Numbered from the stretch's first letter, positions 1 to 7,767 are shown. The stretch is DNA of 12,127 bases from UBA9732 sp963609725 (GCA_963609725.1 CAVDLI010000050.1:1-12127), one strand, 5' to 3'. Numbers and translations are program-made. The notes: generated by a model from the letters alone, not told the origin.

Positions 1-4
1 GTAA

Positions 5-23
5 GAGGTTAAGCAAAAACCTT
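5..23. repeat. Possible remnant of the dispersed GAGGTTTTTGCAAAA palindrome
   Basis: Just upstream of the first gene the sequence has GAGGTT, a few bases, then GCAAAAACCTT. AGGTT (6-10) and AACCT (18-22) pair around a 7-base loop. The two halves resemble the outer ends of the longer repeats at 9485-9546 and 11974-12025, with the interior lost. It is too short to be sure it belongs to that family; it could be an unrelated hairpin, perhaps the terminator of a gene to the left of the window. Confidence 0.35.
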
Positions 24-42
24 TAATTTAGTGGAAAAAGCA

Positions 43-534
43 ATGGGTGAATATCTTAAGACTATAGATTATGTTATTTTTGTTCTTATGATGATTGGCG
101 GAATTTGGGGAGCCTTAAAAGGATTTATTGATGAAGTATCATCAAAATTTGGCTATGTACTTGGGTTTGTACTAGCAGCAATGTTCACAAAAGCTCTTGC
201 AAGTAAATTCATTGAACAGTTTGGACTTCCTCTATGGTTTGCATCTTTTGTTTGCTATTTCCTTATATTTATGGTGGGATATTCTGCTCTTAAAGGCCTT
301 GGCACTGCTCTTGATGGAATATTTGAAAGTGCCAACATTGCAATTATTGATAATATTCTTGGTTTTATTCTTGGAGTTATAGAAAGTATTTTAATTATTG
401 GAATACTAGAAATGCTCATGAATTATCAATCTTTGATTGATTTTGGAACTTTGTTTACAGACAGTTTCTTCTCAAGTAGATTAATAGTACCTCTTGTAAA
501 TTGGTGTTTGTCTGTTGCAGAAGGGGTAGTCTAA
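43..534 (+). CDS. CvpA-like integral membrane protein
   Basis: A small, very hydrophobic protein of 163 residues with about four predicted membrane segments. The first starts around IDYVIFVLMMIGGIWGALKG, and others lie near residues 35-50, 60-80 and 100-125. The pattern of an N-terminal segment, a GxxKGF-like turn, and a glycine- and alanine-rich second segment is that of the CvpA (colicin V production protein) family. The family was named from a colicin export phenotype in E. coli, and its general role is poorly defined. The start chosen is ATG 43, with a weak GTGGA 7 bases upstream. An in-frame GTG at 31 would add four residues but has no visible ribosome site. The next gene begins 20 bases after the stop, so it probably leads the operon that follows. 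The family call rests on topology and overall look, not on a diagnostic motif. Confidence 0.72.
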   Translation: MGEYLKTIDYVIFVLMMIGGIWGALKGFIDEVSSKFGYVLGFVLAAMFTKALASKFIEQFGLPLWFASFVCYFLIFMVGYSALKGLGTALDGIFESANIAIIDNILGFILGVIESILIIGILEMLMNYQSLIDFGTLFTDSFFSSRLIVPLVNWCLSVAEGVV

Positions 535-554
535 TACAATTTTAGGCAGGGAAA

Positions 555-1670
555 ATGTTTGAAGCGTTATCTAAAACCCAGCCACAAATATCCTCTCAAC
601 TTTCAAGTTTAGTTGAAAATAATACATTTCCAAGTTCGTCTCTTTTCTATGGAACTCCTTATAGTGGAAGAATGTATGCAACTATGGCTGTTGCAAAAGA
701 AATGAAAATTCCTCAAGAGAATATTGTAATTGTTTCTGACCGCAGTCACTATAGCCGTATAATGAGTGCCATATCTCTTGTTAAAAAATCAAGAAATAAT
801 GCAGCAAAAGGTTTTCTAAAAGATAATGTTAATATAATGCTTAGCCAGTATCATGGAGCTCTTTTTGGAGAACAAAGTGCTAGTGAACGAAAAAAATTCA
901 GTGACGCAGCAGAAATTTCAGAACTTTTAGGAAGACTTGATAATGCAAATGACAATGAACTGGAGTCATTAATCAATTCAATTGAAAAATTTGTGACATC
1001 TTTAGTTTCTGCAAATAGAACACAAGCAATAAGTATTGGGCAAGTTAGAGCAATAAGGGACTGGTGTTCAACATCATCTATGGATGGTGAAAAAAAACTT
1101 GTTGTTGTAGAGGGACTTGAAAACGCACTAAGTGCAGCTGTTAATGCATTTCTTAAAACGTTGGAAGAACCTCCCAAAGATACATATTTTATTTTAATAT
1201 CATCTAATATTGGAAGAATACTTGCTACAATTTTAAGTCGTGTAAGAAAATTCAAATTTGAGGATCTTTCAAAAGAGTCTACTAAGTATATTTTCAATTC
1301 TTTATTTATAAATCCTAATAAATATGAAACGCTTGAGCAGTTTTTTCTTGATGGAATTGGTATTGANNNNNNNNNNGGTATTGATGATGCAAAACTTAAG
1401 CAAATGGCAAAAAGTCTTGTAATCACACATGATGCAAATATTCCTTCAATTGTTGCAGAGTTAGAAAAAAACAACAGTTATGATGTATTTTTTTCTCATG
1501 TGTTAGAAAAACTGTATGAAGGGCAAATGTCTGGCTCAATAGAAAGCAGAAAAGCTACATATTTGATAGAAGGTATAAACGAGATGGTTTATAAATCTAA
1601 AGTTTTTAACCAAAATAAAAGACTTACATTAGATTATGTAATCTATAGAACAAAGGAAGTCTTGGGATGA
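555..1670 (+). CDS. holB: DNA polymerase III delta'-like clamp-loader subunit
   Basis: Reads as a clamp-loader AAA+ protein of the delta'/tau-gamma family, which helps load the sliding clamp during replication. The clearest marks are AFLKTLEEPP (about 198-207), typical of delta' and gamma, followed by the beta strand YFILISS and an SR sensor motif (228-229). The P-loop region, GTPYSGRM (33-40), lacks the GK[ST] signature, and no zinc-binding cysteine cluster is visible. It therefore probably does not bind or hydrolyse ATP, as expected of delta' rather than gamma. A stretch around 80-155 between the P-loop and the LEEPP region is longer than usual and poorly conserved in appearance. Ten Ns (1367-1376) interrupt the gene, apparently an assembly artefact; the true protein would then be 365 residues. 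An AGGCAGGGA ribosome site precedes ATG 555. The stop overlaps the next start by four bases. Confidence 0.82.
   Translation: MFEALSKTQPQISSQLSSLVENNTFPSSSLFYGTPYSGRMYATMAVAKEMKIPQENIVIVSDRSHYSRIMSAISLVKKSRNNAAKGFLKDNVNIMLSQYHGALFGEQSASERKKFSDAAEISELLGRLDNANDNELESLINSIEKFVTSLVSANRTQAISIGQVRAIRDWCSTSSMDGEKKLVVVEGLENALSAAVNAFLKTLEEPPKDTYFILISSNIGRILATILSRVRKFKFEDLSKESTKYIFNSLFINPNKYETLEQFFLDGIGIXXXXGIDDAKLKQMAKSLVITHDANIPSIVAELEKNNSYDVFFSHVLEKLYEGQMSGSIESRKATYLIEGINEMVYKSKVFNQNKRLTLDYVIYRTKEVLG
1367..1376. other. Ten-N assembly gap inside holB
   Basis: Ten undetermined bases interrupt the delta' gene. The 8 bases GGTATTGA occur immediately before the gap (1359-1366) and again immediately after it (1377-1384). 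Removing the Ns and one copy of the 8 bases deletes 18 bases, exactly six codons, and gives a continuous LDGIGIDDAKLK reading. This is what two overlapping contig ends joined by a fixed spacer would look like. Confidence 0.9.
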
Positions 1671-2848
1671 GTCAATTTGTCAAAAAAGCTGCAAGTAAAA
1701 TCTCTAAGATGTCAGATGAGCAAATACTTCGATTAATTGACACCCAAACAAATGATATTAAAGTACGCAACTTGGCATTAGATAATTCTTATGTTGGATA
1801 TCTTTTAATTGAAAACAATAAAACAGTCTCTTATGTTAATAAACAGTTAGCTACTTTAATTCCAGTCTTTAATGAACGAATTATTAAAAATTCTCCATTG
1901 GACAAATTTATTATTAATGAAGATTTGTTATCATTTTTTGAGCAATGTCTCAAAGATGAAAACACAACACAGTCAAAAGTATTTGAGTTTGATGACCCGG
2001 GCTCTGGCAAAAAATATATAAATTGTATGTCTTTACGTCTAAAAGATTTTGATGGAATTTTATTTACGTTTACAGACGTAACTTATTTTCATAGATTTAA
2101 GGATGAATTTAGAAAAAATGAAACTCTTGCATCAATGACAACAATGGCAGCTGGAGTTGCACATGAAATTAAAAATCCATTAGCTTCTATTTCTATTTAT
2201 CTTCAACTTCTTGATAGAGAATTTGCGAAAAAAGGTTCAATTGATAAAAACACAGCTGACAAATATCTTTCTGTTGTCAAAGAAGAAGTTGACCGCCTTA
2301 ACTCTATTGCTGTTGATTTTTTATTTGCAGTAAAACCCATGAAAGTAAATCTTGAAAAAGCTAATCTTAATGATATTTGCTTAAAAGTTGTGAAAGTTGT
2401 TTCTCCTGAGCTTGAAGAAAAAGGAATTTCATTAGACTTAAGGCTTGCAACTTCGTTGCCAAACGTAATGATTGATATATCGTTAATGCAGCAGGCTATC
2501 TTGAATCTTATAAAGAATGCAATGCAAGCAATAGATAATGATGCAAAAGAAAAGAGTATATCACTTAGTTCTTATATAGACGGTGAATATGCTGTATTAA
2601 GTGTTGCAGACACAGGTTGTGGAATGACAAACGAACAAATGGAAAAAATATTTGAGCCATATTTTACAACAAAGTCAAATGGAACAGGATTGGGGCTTAC
2701 TGTTTTATTCAAAATAATCAAAGAATTTGGTGGTGAAATTAATGTTCATTCTCAAAAGGGACATGGTTCTGAATTTGTTCTAAGAATACCAATTCCAAGA
2801 GACGAAAGATATAGAATATCTTATAACCCAGAGGAGGCAAGTTTATGA
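1667..2848 (+). CDS. Soluble PAS-type sensor histidine kinase (AtoS/NtrB-like)
   Basis: A 393-residue sensor kinase that should autophosphorylate and pass phosphate to the regulator encoded next. Residues about 35-145 look like a PAS-type sensing domain (SYVGYLLIENNKTVSYVNKQ through FTDVTYFHRF). The dimerisation domain has the phosphoacceptor motif AHEIKNPL with His166. The ATPase domain follows in order: N box NLIKNAMQAI, G1 DTGCGM, F box FEPYFTTK and G2 GTGLGL. No membrane segment or signal peptide is visible, so it should sense something in the cytoplasm. The HEIKNPL box and direct linkage to an NtrC-family regulator place it with the NtrB/AtoS group; soluble PAS kinases paired with AtoC-like regulators are known in Treponema denticola. 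AAAGGA lies 9 bases before ATG 1667. The gene overlaps holB and the regulator by four bases each. Confidence 0.93.
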   Translation: MSQFVKKAASKISKMSDEQILRLIDTQTNDIKVRNLALDNSYVGYLLIENNKTVSYVNKQLATLIPVFNERIIKNSPLDKFIINEDLLSFFEQCLKDENTTQSKVFEFDDPGSGKKYINCMSLRLKDFDGILFTFTDVTYFHRFKDEFRKNETLASMTTMAAGVAHEIKNPLASISIYLQLLDREFAKKGSIDKNTADKYLSVVKEEVDRLNSIAVDFLFAVKPMKVNLEKANLNDICLKVVKVVSPELEEKGISLDLRLATSLPNVMIDISLMQQAILNLIKNAMQAIDNDAKEKSISLSSYIDGEYAVLSVADTGCGMTNEQMEKIFEPYFTTKSNGTGLGLTVLFKIIKEFGGEINVHSQKGHGSEFVLRIPIPRDERYRISYNPEEASL

Positions 2849-4203
2849 GTAGAACTATCCTGGTTGTTGATGATGAAAAACATATTAGGGAAGGTCTTGT
2901 TGCTGCACTTCAAATGGACGGATATGAAGGCCTCCAATCCTCTACTGGTGATGAAGCGTGGAATATTATAAACAAAACTCCTGTTGATTTGGTTATAACA
3001 GACTTGCGTATGCCTGGTATGTCAGGAAGTGAACTCCTAAAGAAGATATATTCTACATATCCAACAATTCCTGTAGTTGTTCTTACAGGGCATGGAACAA
3101 TTGAAGATGCTGTAGATGCCATGCAAAATGGGGCTGTAGATTTTCTCACAAAGCCTGTAAACCTTGACCATTTGTCAGTCTTAATAAAAAAGAGTTTATC
3201 CAATAAAGATTTAGCAGACCGCAACACAGAGCTTAAACTAGAACTAGAGAACCTGCGAAAGAAAAGTGGATATACAAAAATAATTGGGAAAAGCCAAAAA
3301 ATTGTACATCTTTTAGAAACAATCCAAAGAATTGCTATGTCAAAGGCATCGGTCTTGATTACGGGTGAAAGCGGTGTTGGTAAAGAGTTGGTTGCTGATG
3401 CAATTGTCAGCTACTCAGACAGGCGCGATAAGCCTTTTGTTAAAGTTCATTGTGCTGCTCTGAATTCTAATCTTTTGGAAAGTGAGTTGTTTGGACATGT
3501 AAAAGGCTCTTTTACGGGAGCTGTTGCAGATAGAAAGGGGCGTTTTGAGCTTGCAGACGGTGGCACGATTTTTCTTGATGAGATTGGTGAGATTGATGCC
3601 AACACGCAAATTAAACTTTTAAGAGTGCTGCAGGAACATGAATTTGAAAAGGTTGGTGGAGATAAAACAATTAAGACCGATGTCCGTGTAATAGCAGCTA
3701 CCAATAGAAATCTAGAAGAAGAAATCAAATTAGGCCATTTTAGAGAAGATTTATATTACCGCCTCAATGTTGTTCGTTTGGAAGTCCCGCCTCTAAGGGA
3801 GCGCAAGGAAGATATTTTTCTTCTTGCAACTGAATTTCTTAATGAATTTAATAAAGAGAATGGTAAAAAAATTGAGGGTTTTTCTAATGACGCAAAAAAC
3901 AAAATTGCAAATTATGATTGGCCTGGAAATATACGAGAGCTTAGAAATTGCGTAGAGAGTGCCGTTGTTATGTGCCAAGGTAAAATTATTGATACAAACG
4001 ACTTGCCTCCAAATGTAAGTAAAGCAAGTTCAGGAAGTTCAATAGAAATTCCTCTTGGTAGCACAATTGAAGATGCGCAAAAAGCTTTAATTTTGGCTAC
4101 AGTGGGATACTGCAAAGGTAATAAATCAAAAGCGGCAGATCTTCTTGGAATAGGACGCAAGACAATTATTAGAAAAATGCAAGAATACGAGTCCTCTACA
4201 TGA
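2845..4203 (+). CDS. NtrC-family sigma-54-dependent response regulator (AtoC-like)
   Basis: A 452-residue enhancer-binding protein that should activate sigma-54 promoters when phosphorylated by the upstream kinase. The receiver domain (1-120) has acidic pocket D9/D10, phosphoacceptor D53 in VITDLRMPG, T81 and K103. A linker helix (about 118-140) leads into the AAA+ domain. This has Walker A GESGVGKE (174-181), the sigma-54 contact loop written GSFTGA (221-226) instead of the usual GAFTGA, Walker B TIFLDEIGE (241-249), and an arginine-rich sensor stretch ending REDLYYRLNVV. A Fis-type helix-turn-helix follows at about 410-450 (GNKSKAADLLGIGRKTIIRKM). GAGGAGG lies 7 bases before ATG 2845. Target promoters are not evident in the window: I found no intergenic GG/GC (-24/-12) element. 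The name AtoC is by architecture only; NtrC, ZraR and FlrC share it. Confidence 0.94.
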   Translation: MSRTILVVDDEKHIREGLVAALQMDGYEGLQSSTGDEAWNIINKTPVDLVITDLRMPGMSGSELLKKIYSTYPTIPVVVLTGHGTIEDAVDAMQNGAVDFLTKPVNLDHLSVLIKKSLSNKDLADRNTELKLELENLRKKSGYTKIIGKSQKIVHLLETIQRIAMSKASVLITGESGVGKELVADAIVSYSDRRDKPFVKVHCAALNSNLLESELFGHVKGSFTGAVADRKGRFELADGGTIFLDEIGEIDANTQIKLLRVLQEHEFEKVGGDKTIKTDVRVIAATNRNLEEEIKLGHFREDLYYRLNVVRLEVPPLRERKEDIFLLATEFLNEFNKENGKKIEGFSNDAKNKIANYDWPGNIRELRNCVESAVVMCQGKIIDTNDLPPNVSKASSGSSIEIPLGSTIEDAQKALILATVGYCKGNKSKAADLLGIGRKTIIRKMQEYESST

Positions 4204-6317
4204 AAAAAGAACAAATTTATGAAATTTTTGATGAGGGAGGGCTTTTAAGCCAAACTCTTGATAATTTTGAGTTCAGAGAAGGTCAACTTAATATGGCTTT
4301 AGACGTTCTTCATTGTTTTGATACAAATGCAGTGGGAGCAATAGAAGCTGGAACTGGAATTGGAAAGAGTTTTGCTTATCTTGTGCCTTCAATCTTTAAT
4401 GCCACTGAAGCTGATGAGAATGAAGATAAAGAAAGAACTGTCATTGCAACATCTACAATTAATCTTCAACATCAGTTACTTGAAAAAGATATTCCAACAT
4501 TGTTTAAGGTTCTCAATCTTGAATGTAAAGTTGCTATAGCTGTAGGAAGAGGTAATTACATTTGTTTGCGCCGGCTTGCTGGAGAAGTAGAAGGAAATGC
4601 TTTGTTCAAAGATGATGGTGTATCTGACATATCTAGATTAAAAAAATTTGCAAATGTTACTGAAACAGGCCTTCGTAGTGAATTCAATGGACATTTAGAT
4701 GCTTTAGCTTGGGGCTCTGTTTGTTCAGACTCTGACTTATGCATGGGTGGAAAATGTCCTTTCTTTAGTAAGTGTTTTTATTTTAAGGCAAAAAGTAAAT
4801 TATCTGATGCTTCTATTATTGTATGCAATCATCATCTTTTATTTGTTGACAGTCATGCAAGATTTGAACAAGACATAGAATATGACAAAGATGCTGTTCT
4901 TCCTTCTTTTAGCCACTTAATTGTAGACGAAGCTCACAATATGGAGCGTCATGCAACAGATTTATTCACAGAGTCTTTTTCAAGTTTTTCTTTGATGAGG
5001 CAAATAGGGTATATTTACGACCGCAAAGCTACAAAAGGTGCAATTTACGGAAGAATGCTTGATGATTTATTACAATTTAGCATTCATAGATCTTTATATG
5101 ACAAAATTGTTGATTCTTATGATGTTTTGAGAACACATGTTGAAACATTAAACATGATGACGTTGGGGATTCTTGATTTGAATAAAATTTCTCATCTTCT
5201 TTTAACTGATGATAATTCTCAGAAAATCATAAAAGAGATTGGAGAGATTTCAAATAATGTAATTACAAAAGGGCGGGACTTTGTGTCTCTTCTAAGTGAT
5301 TTTGCAACTTCAATAAAAAGTAAAGATGAGTTTGTTCTTAGCAAATGTGATGATATGACAGTTCATATTGAGAGAATTTCATCTCAAATTGAGCTTTTTG
5401 CTTCCTTTATTAAAAGCAAAGACTGGCAAGATGGTATTTACTATTTAGATACAGAAAAACATGCAAAAATACGATATGTAACGTTTAACAAAGCGCCTTT
5501 GGAAGTCTCTGATATTTTATCAAAAGCATTGTTTGAAAAAGTTAATTCTGTAGTTTGCACAAGTGCAACATTAGATTTGAATGATAATTTTTCATATTGG
5601 AGCTCTCAAGTAGGTCTTCCTTTGAAAAATAAGAGTTTTCTTAAAAAAGTTTATCCTTCACCATTTGATTACAAAAATCGTCTTATGCTACTTACGCCAA
5701 CAGATCCACCTGAATTTTCAAGAGATACAGAAGAAGAGTATGCAAATTTCATAAGCAATACAGTTTATAATGCTGTTTCAAGCTCTTTTGGAGGGGCATT
5801 GATTCTTTTTACTAGTTTTAAGCTTATGGAATATGTATATAACATGCTTTCTACAAGGTTATCGGTCTTGGGTATTTCAAGTTTTAAGCAGGGTGATGGT
5901 GATAGATTTAGCCTTCTGGAGCAATTTAAGGCAGACAAAGATAGTGTTTTATTTGCAACAGACAGTTTCTGGGAAGGTGTAGATGCTCCAGGTGATACGT
6001 TACGGCTTGTAATAATTACAAAACTGCCTTTTAGAATGCCAGATGAGCCAATATATAAAGCAAGAATAAACAAACTTGAAGAAGAAGGTAAGAGTGGGTT
6101 CTTTTGTCTTTCGCTTCCAGATGCTACTATGAAACTTAAGCAAGGTTATGGTCGTTTAATGCGTCATACGACAGATAGAGGAATAGTTCTTATTCTAGAT
6201 TCTAGAATTGTAAAAAAAGGTTATGGCCAAATTATGTTGAAATCTTTACCAGAAAGTTATCATCCTGCAACAGAAACGAGGTCTATTAGTGAAAAAATTG
6301 AAAATTTTTTGTATTAA
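4200..6317 (+). CDS. dinG: DinG/XPD-family iron-sulfur DNA helicase
   Basis: A 705-residue superfamily 2 helicase of the DinG/XPD type, which unwinds DNA 5' to 3' using ATP and acts in repair and in removing R-loops and other structures. Walker A is EAGTGIGKS (49-57). The DEAH box is VDEAHN (242-247). Later helicase motifs are CTSATLDL, FWEGVDAPGD and QGYGRLMRHTTDRG. Between the first two lie cysteines C122, C181, C186 and C192. The 5 and 6 residue steps of the last three match the iron-sulfur ligands known in E. coli DinG, so a 4Fe-4S cluster is likely. C175 is an extra cysteine nearby. There is no N-terminal exonuclease domain of the sort found in Bacillus DinG. ATG 4200 overlaps the regulator stop, and no clear Shine-Dalgarno is present, which suggests that translation depends on the gene before it. 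Confidence 0.94.
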   Translation: MKKEQIYEIFDEGGLLSQTLDNFEFREGQLNMALDVLHCFDTNAVGAIEAGTGIGKSFAYLVPSIFNATEADENEDKERTVIATSTINLQHQLLEKDIPTLFKVLNLECKVAIAVGRGNYICLRRLAGEVEGNALFKDDGVSDISRLKKFANVTETGLRSEFNGHLDALAWGSVCSDSDLCMGGKCPFFSKCFYFKAKSKLSDASIIVCNHHLLFVDSHARFEQDIEYDKDAVLPSFSHLIVDEAHNMERHATDLFTESFSSFSLMRQIGYIYDRKATKGAIYGRMLDDLLQFSIHRSLYDKIVDSYDVLRTHVETLNMMTLGILDLNKISHLLLTDDNSQKIIKEIGEISNNVITKGRDFVSLLSDFATSIKSKDEFVLSKCDDMTVHIERISSQIELFASFIKSKDWQDGIYYLDTEKHAKIRYVTFNKAPLEVSDILSKALFEKVNSVVCTSATLDLNDNFSYWSSQVGLPLKNKSFLKKVYPSPFDYKNRLMLLTPTDPPEFSRDTEEEYANFISNTVYNAVSSSFGGALILFTSFKLMEYVYNMLSTRLSVLGISSFKQGDGDRFSLLEQFKADKDSVLFATDSFWEGVDAPGDTLRLVIITKLPFRMPDEPIYKARINKLEEEGKSGFFCLSLPDATMKLKQGYGRLMRHTTDRGIVLILDSRIVKKGYGQIMLKSLPESYHPATETRSISEKIENFLY

Positions 6318-6334
6318 AATAAATTGTGCAATTA

Positions 6335-6363
6335 GAGGAGCTTTGATAATTTGATAAATATAT
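6335..6363 (+). promoter_or_regulatory. Leader with GAGGAG and a tandem 8-base duplication
   Basis: GAGGAG (6335-6340) looks like a ribosome site but lies 23 bases before ATG 6364, too far for normal use. Between them TTTGATAA occurs twice in direct tandem (6342-6349, 6350-6357). The second copy contains the in-frame stop TAA (6355-6357), so no earlier start can be used. Removing both copies would place GAGGAG 7 bases from the ATG. Confidence 0.5.
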
Positions 6364-7089
6364 ATGGCTAAAGAATTTCAAAAAAGACTTTCGTTTATCT
6401 TAAAAGAAAAAGGCTCAATGACTACACAAGAGATATATTCATATTTTTCAGACATGAATTCAAAAACTGTGTCTTGGCATTTGTACAACTGCTTAAATGA
6501 AGGGCTCGTCAATAGAAGTTCTCATGGTAAATATACTCTCTCATCTTCTATTCCGCAGGTTGATGAAAGACTCTCGCACATTCCTGCCCGCAATTGCATG
6601 CTGTTTGATTTTATGTGCCAAAGTGGCTTTGATTTTTATATGACAGGTCTTGATTGTATGAATGGCATGGGTTTTGATGTAAGTGGCAATTATCCTGTTT
6701 TGTTCTGTTGTAGAAAAAATGAAATAAAAGATGTCCAAATAGAAACTATGCGGCACTTGGATTTAACTCTAACTGAATATGATACTCAAATGCTTTCTGA
6801 CGAAAAATTAAAACGCAAAATTCAATTTGTGCTTCTTGGAACAAGTGATTTTTCTCTTCAAAAAGGGCATTTTGCTTTCCTTGAGAAAGCGTTTGTTGAT
6901 CTTTATTTTGCAGCAACAAGATTAGATTATCCAATTCCAATAGGGGAACTTCCTCACATTCTAAGTTTAATTGATATAAATCCATACCGTTTTAAGAGAG
7001 CTACAAAAGACAGGAATATTTCTCATGAACTAGATTTCTTGCTCAATTATAATAAAGAGTTCATAAAAGCACTTAGCAATTTTATTTAG
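6364..7089 (+). CDS. Winged-helix protein resembling AbiEi-type antitoxins
   Basis: A 241-residue protein whose exact family I do not recognise with certainty. Residues about 4-60 look like a winged helix (MTTQEIYSYF, then SKTVSWHLYNCLNEGLVNRS, then GKYTLS as the wing). The rest contains segments such as YMTGLDCMNGMGF and LVDLYF-like VDLYFAATRLDYP. Together these recall AbiEi-type antitoxins and the related DUF6577 group, in which a winged helix binds DNA and the C-terminal part counters a nucleotidyltransferase toxin. This similarity is from memory. No AbiEii-like toxin (GSxxxxD nucleotidyltransferase) lies on either side, so if the relation is right it is an orphan, perhaps acting as a regulator. 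There is no signal peptide and no membrane segment. It lies 46 bases after dinG and faces maf. Confidence 0.6.
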   Translation: MAKEFQKRLSFILKEKGSMTTQEIYSYFSDMNSKTVSWHLYNCLNEGLVNRSSHGKYTLSSSIPQVDERLSHIPARNCMLFDFMCQSGFDFYMTGLDCMNGMGFDVSGNYPVLFCCRKNEIKDVQIETMRHLDLTLTEYDTQMLSDEKLKRKIQFVLLGTSDFSLQKGHFAFLEKAFVDLYFAATRLDYPIPIGELPHILSLIDINPYRFKRATKDRNISHELDFLLNYNKEFIKALSNFI

Positions 7090-7095
7090 ATTTTA

Positions 7096-7115
7096 GAAGT
7101 TTTTGCAAAAACCTC
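7096..7115. repeat. Collapsed copy of the dispersed palindrome; possible two-way terminator
   Basis: The two 10-base halves, GAAGTTTTTG (7096-7105) and CAAAAACCTC (7106-7115), are inverted copies with one mismatch; the core GTTTTTGCAAAAAC (7099-7112) is a perfect palindrome. The outer sequences equal the two ends of the 52-bp repeats, joined with the middle missing. It fills the gap between two convergent genes, where it might end transcription, though with no loop it is a poor classic terminator. Confidence 0.7.
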
Positions 7116-7116
7116 T

Positions 7117-7767
7117 TCATTTAGCTTGGGAAGTTTTTTCAAAAATCCCTTGAGTTTCTTTAATTGCTCTTGTTATAGCTTCTAGTGGCATACCAATTAC
7201 ATTTGTCCAACTGCCTTCTATTTTACTTATAAGAAAGTGACCTGTTTTTTGTATTCTGTATCCGCCAGCTGCACCTTTCCATTCACCGGTTTTAACGTAA
7301 TTTATACACTCTTGTTTAGTTAAATCATTAAAAAAAACAATTGATTTGTCGTAACCTCTAATTATTTTTTGTACTAGTTGTGGATAATATATTGCAAAAC
7401 CAGAATACACTTCTTGTTTCTTGCCAGAAAAAGACTCAAGTTCTTTTAGAGCTTCATCTTCATTTGCAGGTTTACCAAGAAAACAACCATTAAAGTAGAC
7501 AAGTGTATCTACACATACAGCAATAAGATTTGGATTAAAATCACAACTGTTTATATAATGCTCCATTTTCTTATTTGCAATAGACTTAACAGCAAGTCCA
7601 GGGTCTCCAGTGGGATTGTCTTCTTTAATGTCTTGAGGCTTAACAATTACTTTAATATTAGCATTTTCAAGTAATTCACGTCTGTTTGGGGAGCCTGAAG
7701 CAAGCACAAGTGTGGGAACAAGAGACTTAAAATCATTAAGTTCTTCTATTGCTTGAGGAATTTCCAT
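7117..7767 (-). CDS. maf: Maf-family nucleotide pyrophosphatase
   Basis: A Maf/YhdE-like nucleoside triphosphate pyrophosphatase, a family that hydrolyses dTTP, UTP or modified nucleotides to the monophosphate and pyrophosphate and so keeps them out of DNA and RNA. The protein is 216 residues from the chosen start. Family marks are LASGSPNRRELL near the N-terminus (the usual form is LASxSPRRxELL), CVDTLVYFNG followed by LGKP (the ADTxV...LGKP block), and KGAAGGYRIQKTG near the C-terminus (the GxAGxYxIQ block). The start at 7767 is preceded by GGAGG with 5 bases of spacing. Earlier in-frame ATGs at 7779 and 7809 are less likely: the first overlaps that ribosome site and the second lies inside a half copy of the repeat family. 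Between the conserved blocks the sequence diverges from textbook Maf, so substrate choice is open. Confidence 0.88.
   Translation of the reverse strand: MEIPQAIEELNDFKSLVPTLVLASGSPNRRELLENANIKVIVKPQDIKEDNPTGDPGLAVKSIANKKMEHYINSCDFNPNLIAVCVDTLVYFNGCFLGKPANEDEALKELESFSGKKQEVYSGFAIYYPQLVQKIIRGYDKSIVFFNDLTKQECINYVKTGEWKGAAGGYRIQKTGHFLISKIEGSWTNVIGMPLEAITRAIKETQGIFEKTSQAK

Noticed and set aside
299..314. TTGGCAC...TTGA resembling a sigma-54 promoter
   Set aside because: It lies inside the cvpA-like coding region and has GA where the invariant -12 GC should be.
851..1474. 207-residue open frame on the - strand
   Set aside because: It is a shadow of holB in another frame, serine- and leucine-rich with no family features, and it also runs through the N gap.
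2910..4214. Several - strand open frames under the response regulator
   Set aside because: They lie wholly or almost wholly within a gene with clear receiver, AAA+ and Fis domains; no ribosome sites or motifs support them.
6322..6333. AATTG/CAATT inverted repeat after dinG
   Set aside because: A 5-bp AT-rich stem with a 2-base gap and no T run is expected by chance here and cannot be called a terminator.
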